Positions 31,881 to 40,932 of a DNA stretch of 64,000 bases are shown in pieces. Numbering within the stretch: the stretch's first letter is position 1; each line of letters begins with the position of its first letter. This stretch comes from Anthopleura xanthogrammica. Taxonomy: Eukaryota; Cnidaria; Anthozoa; Actiniaria; Actiniidae. The DNA lies in NCBI GenBank assembly GCA_964019055.1, contig OZ025207.1, positions 1,033,001 through 1,097,000 of the forward strand, given 5' to 3'. The translations under genes and the position numbers were made by a program. The notes below the pieces were generated by a model. That model saw only the letters and a list, made by a program, of their open reading frames with translations. It was not told the DNA's origin and searched no databases.

Positions 31881-33270
31881 AAGATATGGGTGAATAATTT
31901 TGCTTGTTTTCTATAAAACTATCTAGCTTAGAGTAGCAATGGCTCCATTTTCAAAGACCTTATGCACTTCAGGTTTGCTTTTCAAAACTTCTCTCACAGA
32001 CTTGAGCTATCTTTCATGTGAACAAATAGAAACAAAGCTAATAAATAGACATGTAATGAAAGTTCTAAAATTTCCCCTTTAAAATATTTATTAAAAGCGA
32101 ACTAATAAAGACTAGGATTAGAGGATTAAATTATTTAATAATTAATTAATTAATTAATTAATTCTTTAATTCTCTTCCAAAATCTCTTCATGAAAAGCTA
32201 ACTAATGAAAAGTATAATAACTTTTTCATCAAAACGATCAAAACAGTAAATGCTGATGTATAGTAGTTGAGTATCTGACAAGCTTGAAAAGAGTTGTCAG
32301 TGCAGTTTGTGCGAAGACACAAATCCCTGCCCAGAATATTTGCAAAACGACCCAAATTCTCTTAGTAAAATGCCACTGTGGGCAATTATCAAGTGTCCAT
32401 AATCACCAGTTCCAAGGTGAATACTGAACAAGTGTTTAAGGTGAAAGCCCAGCTCTCTACACTAAAACCAAAGAAACAAACAAACAAAATGAATGAATGG
32501 ATGGATGGATGGATGATGGAAGAAATGAGATAAGGAATGAGTGAGAGGAGGGACAACCAGCAATGACTTGTAAAATATTATGGTAAATAGTTCACATTAA
32601 TGATTGTCGATGCTACATCCCAAATTCCTTTTTTAATTCGATACTCTTACAAGTAAGGTAAAGACTATAAATAATAAATTAATTAAGGAGTAAGTAAAGT
32701 GAAATAACAAGAAACACAGGACTATAAGAAACTGTAAAAAAAAAAACGATCTAAAGGAATAACGAAGAACTTACATTTGTGTAGGACGGGATGAACGACA
32801 AGCACCAACTGACTAAAGATTAACATATGGGGCGTATATAAAGCAGTACGAACTCCGTAGGGACAACTAACAATGACGAGAAATACTAAAGAATGTGACG
32901 AATAGAACAATGACTAAGATACTTCAAAACTGAACAAAAGGACACTAAGCGAAAACATGTAAATACGTAAATCAGATCTAACAATGATGATACCCTGTAG
33001 TTAATGATTACATGTACTGTAAACATTTTTATGCACATGAATAAATATTATATTATCTTGATTTCATGAATGCCTTTCTGCTGGAAATCATCTTTGCCAT
33101 AAATCGTTTTTCTTAAAACAATCGCAATTTCTTTCCAGTCATTCAATACCTAGTGACAGAGAAGGAAAAAAAAAACCATTAAATTATTAATATTTGGTGT
33201 TCAGCTTTGTGTTTTCTTTTTTTTTATTAATCCCTGTAGCATTTATGGTATCCATTTTAACATACCCCCA
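31881..33270. other. Spacer, no gene seen
   Basis: AT-rich with a short (ATTA)n tract at 32139-32163 and a GATG-rich tract at 32496-32516. A 62-codon minus-strand frame (32722-32910) has no recognised domain. Confidence 0.5.
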
Positions 33271-33274
33271 TGTA

Positions 33275-33602
33275 ATCAGAAATCCAGGAACATATTATTT
33301 GAGATTTGCACTGGCTGGTGCTGTACAATAGAACACGAGGTCCCCTTCGAGGTACATTGCACCAATTCCCAACCCCTTAAAACTCCCATACCCATCCCAC
33401 AATCAACCCATTAAGAAATCATTAGTAAAGGCCAGACACTGAGGGTGGTCACTGCCAGGGTTTCTTTACGTCCTCAGTGGTTCTTTTACGTCCCTCCGAT
33501 GCAGGGTTAGGTAGTGTGGAGAGACGGGACCGCCATTTTACGTGGTCATCCGAGCCACGGGAAGGTCTAACCATTTGTAGATGTAATTACAAAGGCAGCA
33601 CC

Positions 33603-33645
<43 letters not shown>

Positions 33646-33711
33646 GGCTTGAACCCATGACCTCCCGCACGAAAGTCCGGTGCTCAACCAACTGAGCCAA
33701 CCGGGTGGCGG
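33275..33711 (-). mobile_element. tRNA-derived SINE
   Basis: The minus strand begins with a tRNA-like head: box A GGCTCAGTTGGTTGAGC and box B GGTTCAAGCCC with spacing right for a Pol III internal promoter (about 33711-33635). A tRNA-unrelated body of about 360 bp follows. The head cannot form a full functional tRNA, and the frame RLAQLVEHRTFVREVMGSSP across it is a well-known false protein. Confidence 0.8.
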
Positions 33712-34390
33712 TTATTAATTTGAAGTTGAGCAGCATATCCACAAAAGACTTCATCACTATGTACTGTAGTACTCTGCTCAGTTCCCCTTTTTTTCTTCTT
33801 GGCTTTCCTCTCCCACCTTTTTTATTGTGTTTCGATGATCGCTTTAACTGCTTGAAATTTTTCTCTACTTGATTTTGCTCCTTTTCCCAAGAGGACAACT
33901 TCTTATTGAAAAATTCATTCAAAACTGAAAAATAAAAAGGGGCACCAAATTAAGAAACAGCAAACTTAAGAAAGGTTTCATATCTTAAATAGCAATTAAA
34001 GTGCATTTAGCAGTGCATGGAAGACTTTTTACTTTACATTAACACATAATAGATTAACACTCGCATCATAAAGTAAGTGACGTTCCTCAACACCTAAAAC
34101 GACCTCAGGCTGTGTTTTTTTAAGGCCTAAGATCCTCATGCAATGGTTCCTTAAGTATACAAAATTTAGCTGGGTCACACAGATAGTGACAGTATATAAC
34201 TGAAAAGCATCATTATTGTATTCATGGTTTACATGAAGGTTATTGTAAATTTGTTTTTTCGTAACAGCCAGCATAAAGTAATACTAAGGCCCAATTCATA
34301 TGTCGCGCTTTTCATGTGCCGAACCTAATAGTTTCTATTTGGCACATGAAAGGCTCGACGTATGAATCAATTAGGTTGGGCACACCAGAA
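33712..34390. other. Spacer, no gene seen
   Basis: Lys/Arg-rich open frame at 33725-33922 overlaps the SINE and is not supported. Near 34292-34365 CATATGTCGCGCTTTTCATG pairs loosely with CATGAAAGGCTCGACGTATG, a small inverted repeat. Confidence 0.4.
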
Positions 34391-34394
34391 TTAG

Positions 34395-34800
34395 GTAATT
34401 ATGAAAGGAATGCTTACAAACCATATAGGCTCAGATTCATATTTCTTACGCCGTTCTGGTAATAACTTCCCAAAGTAAGAACTGGTATTTATAAAAACAG
34501 TTTTGTGTACACTGGAGCAAAGTTATGGAACTCCTTACCAGATTCCTTAAAAGAGGAGCGATCTCTTGCAAGGTTTAAAAATAGAATTAAACACTATGAT
34601 CTCTGTATCAAAACTACTTAATTTAGCATTATAGTGTTATATGTCTTTAGTATTAATCAATGTATTATTTGTATATATGCATATGTTACATCTTTATGCA
34701 CGGCTTATAGGGAGACCAGATATTTACACATTCTATTTGTAACTTTTTGATATAATTACCGTGGGTAAATAAAGATTATTATTATATTATATTATTATTA
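34395..34800 (+). mobile_element. 5'-truncated LINE 3' end
   Basis: The plus strand encodes RTGIYKNSFVYTGAKLWNSL and PDSLKEERSLARFKNRIKHY, then a stop at about 34621. This is the conserved C-terminal tail of CR1/RTE-like LINE ORF2. A 3' UTR and an (ATT)/(TCCA)n tail follow. Upstream the frame is broken. Confidence 0.7.
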
Positions 34801-34875
34801 TCCATCCATCCATCCATCCATCCATTTATGATTGATTGATTGACTTGTTTAAACTGTACAAATGAGTTGTCTTAC

Positions 34876-35004
34876 CAATTTTTGTGCAGCTGTTTTCAAA
34901 CATCTTGTAACCATTATTGCATCTACATTCAAAAGAGCCCTCAGTGTTCACACAGGTTTGGTCAGCAGAACAGTTGTGAGCATCAGTTTCGCATTCATCA
35001 AAAT
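34876..35004 (-). CDS. Calcium-binding EGF-like exon
   Basis: A 129-bp exon (43 codons), phase 1-1, with acceptor GTTGGTGTAG and donor G|GTAAGA. It reads DFDECETDAHNCSADQTCVN and TEGSFECRCNNGYKMFENSC: the cbEGF consensus D-x-D/N-E-C with six Cys and the Asn/aromatic calcium and hydroxylation site region. It is probably the 3' part of the same minus-strand gene as the EGF (36302-36412) and PAN (36692-36942) exons. The phase mismatch (0 against 1) implies at least one more exon between them. Confidence 0.85.
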
Positions 35005-35129
35005 CTACACCAACAAAAAACAATGCTTTTAACAACAATTGGACCAGCTACAATAAATGTCTTTGAAATGGGTTTTTTAGTTAATCTCGGAAACCAAGGG
35101 TGGTTTAATCCGAAAAAAAGCAAAAAATG

Positions 35130-35210
35130 ATGATGATGTTGATGATGACGATAATAATAGTAATTATACTACCACTACCACTACCACTACCACTACCACT
35201 ACTGTCGCGT
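35130..35210. repeat. (GAT)n and (ACCACT)n microsatellite
   Basis: A short GATGATGATGTTGATGATGA tract followed by (CACTAC)n at 35170-35201, the same hexamer as the long array at 35663-35908. Confidence 0.85.
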
Positions 35211-35655
35211 ACCCGATCCACTGACACGGGGTGTAGGGGAACGGAGATCGAGAAGTTAAACCACTTCGCAGCTCACGCGATGAATAAGGACTTTATTGTA
35301 TTTGGTGCGAAACGAAGCGGTGAAAACTAGAAATGATTACATATAGACTTATGTCAGGGCGAGGAATATTATGAAATAAGAATATTAAGAAATGATCAAA
35401 TAATGAAATATAGAGAAATGGTAACCTACGTTCGGTCCTGACTCCAAGCTAGAAAATCTTCAAGATAATTGCTCCAAAATGTAATACGTTGTTGACTCTG
35501 TGACTTCTAAAGGCTAACTGATCGTGATTTAAACTATCTTAGCTTATACTCCTGTATCCTAACCTTATCAGTTAGTGTTGATTGACATGTAGAACAACGA
35601 TCACGAAACCGAAAAATATAGACTGATATACATACAAGATTACAATACCGTGACA
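35211..35655. other. Intron sequence between two copies of the hexamer repeat
   Basis: Intron of the EGF gene. About 450 bp separate two (ACTACC)n tracts, so this block may be an insertion that split one array. No ORF. Confidence 0.45.
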
Positions 35656-35657
35656 AC

Positions 35658-35912
35658 GTGACAACTACCACTACCACTACCACTACCACTACCACTACCA
35701 CTACCACTACCACTACCACTACCACTACCACTACCACTACCACTACCACTACCACTACCACTACCACTACCACTACCACTACCACTACCACTACCACTAC
35801 CACTACCACTACCACTACCACTACCACTACCACTACCACTACCACTACCACTACCACTACCACTACCACTACCACTACCACTACCACTACCACTACCACT
35901 ACCACTACACTG
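35658..35912. repeat. (ACTACC)n microsatellite, about 250 bp
   Basis: An essentially perfect run of about 41 ACTACC units. Poly-Thr and poly-Val frames across it are artefacts. Confidence 0.95.
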
Positions 35913-35977
35913 TTGCGAGACAAGTTGCAGAGAAAAATATTTGCTCCTAGTAATTGTGCCTTTAGCTGTGCCCTAGC

Positions 35978-36060
35978 TTTGAGGTTGTTTCAGGGTTCGA
36001 TGTGTAAGTTAGCCATGCCCTGACTTAGATCAGCCCAGAGGTTGTTTCAGGGTACATTCT
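35978..36060. repeat. 57-bp-family unit (1.5 copies)
   Basis: GAGGTTGTTTCAGGGTTCGA..TTAGCCATGCCCTGACTTAG..GGTTGTTTCAGGG matches the tandem array at 21545-22012. Confidence 0.8.
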
Positions 36061-36301
36061 GATCTGTGTGAGCTATACTACCACAAACGAGACATTCAGA
36101 CTCTAGAATGCCTATGTGCGTTCTCAAAGCATGTCATAATGGCAAAATACACATGCATGCGTAGATTAACTGAATATGCACAACTTAACTAAAATAAAAG
36201 TGATCTATCAAAAATATACAGCTATTTTAAGAACAGTAGGCCCGTTCAAGTCAATGTCGCGTGCCATAAAGTAAGGAAAGCAGGAGAGATATAAATTTAC
36301 C

Positions 36302-36412
36302 TGTGCAGTATGGGCCACTAAAACCAAGAGAACACAGGCATGAGTAGCTCTGGGTATAAAAGTTGGGTTGACAGGTGGCATTTCGAGGACACGGGTTACT
36401 CATGCAGGCATT
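36302..36412 (-). CDS. EGF-like exon
   Basis: A 111-bp exon (37 codons), phase 0-0, with acceptor GGTCCTCAG and donor GTAAAT. It reads NACMSNPCPRNATCQPNFYT and QSYSCLCSLGFSGPYCT. Six Cys with EGF spacing and the C-terminal GF.GPYC signature; the non-calcium type. The preceding PAN exon ends in phase 0, which fits direct splicing. Confidence 0.8.
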
Positions 36413-36691
36413 CTGAGGACCAAAAGCACAAAGATTATCAAAGACATCTGAGAAAGGTTAGTAAATACTTGTGTCAAAAGGGATGTCAAATGGAGAATCG
36501 TGCGCGCATGCATTGGAAAAAGTGTTTTGTTTTACTCAATGCCACTGAGATAGATACTTGATAAAGAAGATTATCAAAGACAGCTGCATGGTAAAGCTTT
36601 AATATTATTCATTTTATTTCAAGGGGAAACCTTTTAACAGGAACCATCTCTCAAATATTTTCTCAACTAAAACAGTAGATGAAATATTTAC

Positions 36692-36942
36692 ATCTGTACC
36701 AACGTACACTGAGCTCGCGTTCCTTACGAGGTCCTCAGGGTGGCTGTACTTATCTGCATCGTTTATCTCACACGTGGCAGACCTCGTACGATAGTTATAC
36801 AACATGCATGACTTGTGCATGTAACACGTGATCTGGCACAGGTCTTGTGTGACGTCAGTTAAATTCTCAATACTATGATGACGTAGATAATGTCCTTCCT
36901 CCGTCAAGAGGAACACCCAATTCTTGCACTCTCCATTCACTT
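36692..36942 (-). CDS. PAN/Apple domain exon
   Basis: A 251-bp exon with acceptor AAAAAAACAG and donor GAT|GTAAAT (phase 1 in, phase 0 out). The translation carries LCQITCYMHKSCMLYNYRTR and SATCEINDADKYSHPEDLVR. The C-x-x-x-C..C..Y.Y......C pattern is that of PAN/Apple domains. PAN followed by EGF is a frequent architecture in cnidarian secreted or membrane glycoproteins, where PAN binds protein or carbohydrate. The first exon and signal peptide were not identified. Confidence 0.75.
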
Positions 36943-36959
36943 CTGTTTTTTTATAATAA

Positions 36960-37560
36960 ATGAATTCAAAGAACTAATAAAGCTTTATTTTACTACAACT
37001 ATTTTTGGTTAAGTGTCGGTAAAAACATCGAAGCATTCTTTACTGCAGAGAAGTGGGGGTGGGGAAGTACGTCATGATATCACGTGGTTATAGGAAGCGT
37101 TCTTACTGTCAAGAAAGCGTCATCTTACAGCACTGGAAATGTACAATTTGCCATCACAACGTAATAGGAATTTGGTGGAAGTAAATTCCTTGTCAAACCG
37201 CCTATATTTCAACACTGTAAAAAAAACGTTTATGCTCATCCCCCATATTGCAAACCTAAATCATCAATTAATACTTTGTGTGCTGCTTTACTGTAGCTCT
37301 GTTTACTGGGCTAAGAAGACAATGAAGAATACAGGATTGAACGATAAGGGCTAAGGGTTAAAAACCCAAAGCCGATTTATTAAGTGAATAAATTCAATCC
37401 ATATAAATACAATAATTTCATAGAACTAAAATTTAGCCCAGCAAAGGTGAGGGCAACAACAAACGCCAAATGCATCGTGTAAAAACATGAATGCAGCCCC
37501 ACCCAAGGCAAAGCAGCACAAAAAAGTAAGAAATAACTACAAGATGAACATACTAATCAG
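36960..37560. other. Intergenic, no gene seen
   Basis: No domain found in 36960-37560. The stretch from about 37380 may be the distal 3' flank of the DIRS element. Confidence 0.4.
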
Positions 37561-37564
37561 TACA

Positions 37565-38061
37565 AGACTGCTGCCCTTGCAAGACAGTCTGAACTGACTG
37601 ATTTAAAGATTAAAATTATAACATTGAAAATGTAACTGTAACAACAAATCTAGTTCACACTGCTGTCTTAACCAAACAGTAGAAATAATCCTATATGAGG
37701 CAATATACCACTTCTGCCCTTGCTAGAAAGTGTTCACAACCTCACTAAAATGAGTAATCATTATTAAACCGACAAGCGGGAAACTGTTGTCAGTGCTATC
37801 TTAATTACGCAATTTTGTAGATTCATAATAATATTTACAAATGCATGTTATCGTGTTGCATTGCTGCCCTTGCTAGACAATGGTAACAAGATAACATTTT
37901 ACAGAGAAAAATAACATCCTGACAAGTGAAACACTGCTGCCCTTGCTAGACAGTGTTCAAGCTTAAAACTAGAAGTACAAGTATATTATGATTGAAGGTA
38001 AACAATTGGATTTACCAGTTCATGTATCGTCATAATCATTGCTGCCCTTGCTAGACAATGA
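37565..38061 (-). ncRNA. Five hairpins with a constant loop, downstream of the DIRS recombinase
   Basis: Five inverted repeats, each with the same 14-nt loop (plus strand CTGCCCTTGCTAGA; the first copy has A for T). Positions and stems: 37565-37590 AGACTG/CAGTCT; 37709-37732 CACTT/AAGTG; 37859-37882 CATTG/CAATG; 37930-37957 AACACTG/CAGTGTT; 38036-38061 TCATTG/CAATGA. Stems differ between copies, but both sides change together, which indicates pairing is maintained. Spacing is 71-150 bp. They lie in the 3' region of the minus-strand DIRS element, whose recombinase stop is at 38084. The function is unknown: an RNA protein-binding site, a processing or termination signal, or DNA cruciforms for recombination are possible. 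Confidence 0.7.
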
Positions 38062-38083
38062 GATTCCGATAATGACTGGCAAA

Positions 38084-39118
38084 TTAACGTTTAGATGAGG
38101 TTTTGGCTGAGAAACTATTAACTCTTATGTACTTGACAAAAGCATTAGATTGCCAGCGACCTAATATTCTTATTTGCGCATCAGTGAGGCCTACAGATGC
38201 AGCATGGGAAGCCGCCCCAATGCGAAAACTGTGCCCTTTGAAATGGGATGGACATAAACCACATTTCTTAACGGCTAAAGAGAGAAAAGACGAAAAAGTG
38301 TTGCGAGGGACAGGATTACCAGAGCTAAGCTTAAAAAGTGCACCATATGCATATCCCCTCTGATCAAGATAGTCCAGTAGGCATTGAACAGGACAAGACC
38401 CAGCCTGACGATGGATAGTAATAGAAAAGGGTCTTGTATTATAGCTATGCTTATAATTCCCAAAAGAAATTTTTATGGCTTTCACAGAGCTGGAATAGTT
38501 ACACAGTTGAGAAACTTGATGAAGCTGTAGAGGGGTGTTGGAAGATTGCTTGCCACTAACAGTTATTTCACCGACTCTTAGAAATGCATAGAAGGTGATG
38601 GAAAACATGGCTTGTAATAAGCAAACCTCGTAATAAGAGTCAGTTATATTTGAGGTAGAAACTAGTAAGCACCCAAGAATAGGAAGAGTGATAGGTAAAC
38701 GGCTGTCCAACCTAAAGCCTACCTTACCATAACCTTTAAGCATTTGTATAATGTAGAAAACCTTAGAAGGGTCCCCATAACCAGCTAACTTGTGAGAGTA
38801 TGCAATGGCAGAAATATAAGTATTTACTGTAGAAGGTGCATAGCGTTTATCAAAAAGATAAGCAATGAAAAGTGCTAGTATAGACGGAGAAACAGGTAAA
38901 GTAGTAGCATCATAATTAGGGAAAACACCCTGGTAAAAAAGAGACCAGGCACGTTTATAAGTAGGTAATGATGAGGGCTGTAAGCTAGATTGCACAAGCT
39001 GAGTGACTATACCTCCCAATTTTGAGGCCATAGTTGAAAGGGGATAACTGTTGGCTGAAGGTCCATGCTGGACGGAGCTAGCTTCCTGAAGTTTTGCACC
39101 TGCAAGCGAGACAAACAA
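38084..39118 (-). CDS. DIRS tyrosine recombinase
   Basis: A 344-codon open frame. It integrates the circular DNA intermediate of DIRS elements. Around residues 45-140 is a SAM-like core-binding region (YKRAWSLFYQG..ISAIAYSHKLAGYGDP). The catalytic domain has box I Arg in FYAFLRVGEITVSG, then GHSFRIGAASHAASVGLTDA (His/Arg of the H-x-x-R box), LGRW, and the nucleophile region KYIRV. It overlaps the RNase H frame by about 110 nt in another frame, as is common in DIRS elements. All key residues appear present, so this ORF may still be functional. Confidence 0.88.
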   Translation of the reverse strand: MFVSLAGAKLQEASSVQHGPSANSYPLSTMASKLGGIVTQLVQSSLQPSSLPTYKRAWSLFYQGVFPNYDATTLPVSPSILALFIAYLFDKRYAPSTVNTYISAIAYSHKLAGYGDPSKVFYIIQMLKGYGKVGFRLDSRLPITLPILGCLLVSTSNITDSYYEVCLLQAMFSITFYAFLRVGEITVSGKQSSNTPLQLHQVSQLCNYSSSVKAIKISFGNYKHSYNTRPFSITIHRQAGSCPVQCLLDYLDQRGYAYGALFKLSSGNPVPRNTFSSFLSLAVKKCGLCPSHFKGHSFRIGAASHAASVGLTDAQIRILGRWQSNAFVKYIRVNSFSAKTSSKR

Positions 39119-39843
39119 TCGGCTAAAGTGTTGGAGACACCCGGAATATGTTTAGCACGAAAAAGAATATTAAACTTCAAGCAAACAGCAACCAATTTGC
39201 GAACAAAAAACATAAGCTGTTTGTCCAGACAAGACTGTTTGTTGATGACATATACTAAGGCCTCATTATCAGTGAAAAACAAAATACAACGATTGGTCAT
39301 CTGGTCACCCCATAAATACAGACTAAGAACAATGGGGTAAAACTCTAGTAAAGCAATATTTCTCCCTAACCAGGTCTGGGGCCATTGGCCATAACACCAA
39401 TGGTTGCCTAGTATAGCCCGAAAACCGAGGGAACCAGCCGCATCAGTAAACAGATGTAATTTATTTGAATTGGTCCAATGCTCATCCAAGAAAAAGGATT
39501 TGCCATTGAACTCTTCTAAAAAATGTAGCCAAACACGTAAATCGTCTTTCACTTTAGGGGTTAGTCTCAACCTGTGGTGAGCTGCTCTAAGTCCAACAGT
39601 GAGGTCTATTAGACGTCGCAGAAAGGCACTACCAGGGATTATCACGGAACAGGCAAAGTTCAACAAGCCAATCAATGACTGGAGTTCAACTAAAGTAACT
39701 TTCTTACGGAAAAGAAAATCTGAAATTATCTGGATACATTTGTCTAGTTTATCCTTAGGTAGGCGTGCTAATTGAAGTTGAGAGTCTAATTCAATGCCGG
39801 CAAAAGACAATGTCGGCAAAAGACAATGTCGTACATGGACCAC
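39007..39843 (-). CDS. DIRS RT thumb and RNase H
   Basis: A 278-codon frame. LSFAGIELDSQLQLARLPKD is the RT-thumb connection, and the RNase H domain carries LFTDAAGSLG, ALLEFYPIVL, FTDNEALVYVINKQSC and GVSNTLADCLSR, giving the D-E-D-D active-site set. It digests the RNA strand in the hybrid. Its 5' end is cut from the RT frame by a 16-bp tandem duplication (39799-39814 and 39815-39830), so as it stands RT and RNase H are out of frame. Confidence 0.85.
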   Translation of the reverse strand: MVHVRHCLLPTLSFAGIELDSQLQLARLPKDKLDKCIQIISDFLFRKKVTLVELQSLIGLLNFACSVIIPGSAFLRRLIDLTVGLRAAHHRLRLTPKVKDDLRVWLHFLEEFNGKSFFLDEHWTNSNKLHLFTDAAGSLGFRAILGNHWCYGQWPQTWLGRNIALLEFYPIVLSLYLWGDQMTNRCILFFTDNEALVYVINKQSCLDKQLMFFVRKLVAVCLKFNILFRAKHIPGVSNTLADCLSRLQVQNFRKLAPSSMDLQPTVIPFQLWPQNWEV

Positions 39844-40300
39844 ATGTCTTTTCCGGAGCTATAGGTATTCCTAGATAACTACAAGTGTCAAGGAATAATT
39901 GCAATTGATTGGAACAAAGGTTAGCTGTTGGGGCAACAATGAGGAAATCATCCAACAAGTGAAGTATAGAAGAGATCTTTAACTTATTTTGGGCAATCCA
40001 CTCAACGGAGGTACTAAAAGTCTCAAAGGTCTTACATGAACTGGAACAACCCATAGGCATGCAGCGATCATAATAGTAAAGGCCATCCCAATTCATTCCT
40101 AATAAAGGATAGTCGGCTGATCGAATAGGAATGATGCGAAATGCGTTTTTAATGTCTGTTTTGGCCAAAAAACAACCCTTCCCGTTTTGCTTTACTAAAC
40201 GAATTGCATCCTCTATTGTAGCATAATGGACACTAGTATGTTCAGGCTGAATGCCATCATTTACGGAAGTTCCTTGAGGAAAATTCCTTGGGGGGACGAA
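39791..40300 (-). pseudogene. DIRS reverse transcriptase, N-terminally deleted
   Basis: Contains FPQGTSVNDGIQPEHTSVHY, FLAKTDIKNAFRIIPI (first catalytic Asp), MPMGCSSSCKTF and HLLDDFLIVA (the LDD form of the RT active site). Upstream of about 40300 it runs straight into the gag zinc-knuckle DNA in a different frame. The first part of RT, present in copy 2 at 60600-60890, is missing. With the 16-bp duplication at its 3' end this RT is inactive. Confidence 0.82.
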
Positions 40301-40520
40301 AATTGCATTGAAAAATGGAATGATTCCCCTCACACTTTGTATGTTTATAATCACAACCAGGGCAATCCTTTCCCTTATGGAAACGATAGCAAAACCCCTT
40401 CGGTATTGGCCCCTGCTTGTTGGTCTTAGCAGGTAATACATTGTTGGCAGGTAAAGACTGTTTGTTAACGTTCACCGGTGCCTGTGCCTGTAACCACAGC
40501 TCCCACTGAATATTCCCCCA
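40290..40520 (-). pseudogene. DIRS gag remnant with zinc knuckle
   Basis: KGFCYRFHKGKDCPGCDYKH and TKCEGNHSIFQCNF match the Cys/His knuckle of the second DIRS copy (FKFSKGMDCSGCAYKH). Only the C-terminal end of gag is left. It is joined to mid-RT by a deletion of roughly 450 bp judged against copy 2. Confidence 0.7.
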
Positions 40521-40524
40521 AATG

Positions 40525-40824
40525 TTTAAGCACCAATTTATTTAAAATCAAAAAGATGAAATAAATCGCTTGAAACTTTTCCATTAAGTGTGCTACACTG
40601 TGTAGATTATTTATCGTTGCTATGGAAACGTAAATTAGCGTAAAAAGAATACTTTTCAAAACTTTCATCCAAGTCTAACATCTGATGTAAAATTCGGATT
40701 CATTGAACTAGAGTAAGATTATCCATAAGTAGGTTAAAAAAGGGAAGTTTGAGCAAAAACCAAAAGCTACTTGCAGGAGCCACCTTAAAGCTTTGACGTC
40801 AGGTATCTTAATAAAAAGCAGGTA
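40525..40824. other. Spacer between DIRS copy 1 and the TIR element
   Basis: No coding sequence recognised; the left flank of the 9.15-kb inverted-repeat element. Confidence 0.5.
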
Positions 40825-40932
40825 GGGTTGTCGTACGTATTCCATATATGGTATTGACCTACTACAGCCAAGACGAGCACATAGCGGCCCCTGACAAGCG
40901 ATATGAAGCACCTGACAAACGTATAGCGGCCC
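40825..40932 (+). repeat. Left TIR of the 9.15-kb element
   Basis: About 106 bp, including CCATATATGGTATTGACCTA and subterminal direct repeats of CCTGACAA(G/A)CG and TAGCGGCCCC. The reverse complement is at 49872-49977. Confidence 0.85.

Larger units (their letters stand above)
37380..40520 (-). mobile_element. DIRS-type retrotransposon, copy 1
   Basis: Minus-strand order: gag remnant (zinc knuckle), RT, RNase H, tyrosine recombinase, then a long 3' region with five hairpins. This order and the recombinase in place of a DDE integrase define DIRS-group elements, which integrate by site-specific recombination. The termini were not found. Gag-RT is damaged by a deletion and a 16-bp duplication, while the recombinase frame is intact. 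Confidence 0.85.

Noticed and set aside
33635..33711. Functional tRNA gene
   Set aside because: Boxes A and B are present but the fold does not give a normal acceptor stem and a SINE body follows.
33587..33922. 111-codon protein with RLAQLVEHRTFVREV
   Set aside because: Crosses the tRNA-like head of a SINE; a well-known spurious translation.
35534..36023. Poly-Val and poly-Thr proteins
   Set aside because: Artefact of the (ACTACC)n microsatellite.
37565..38061. CRISPR array or simple tandem repeat for the hairpin series
   Set aside because: Spacing is irregular (71-150 bp), stems vary while the loop is constant, and the host is eukaryotic.
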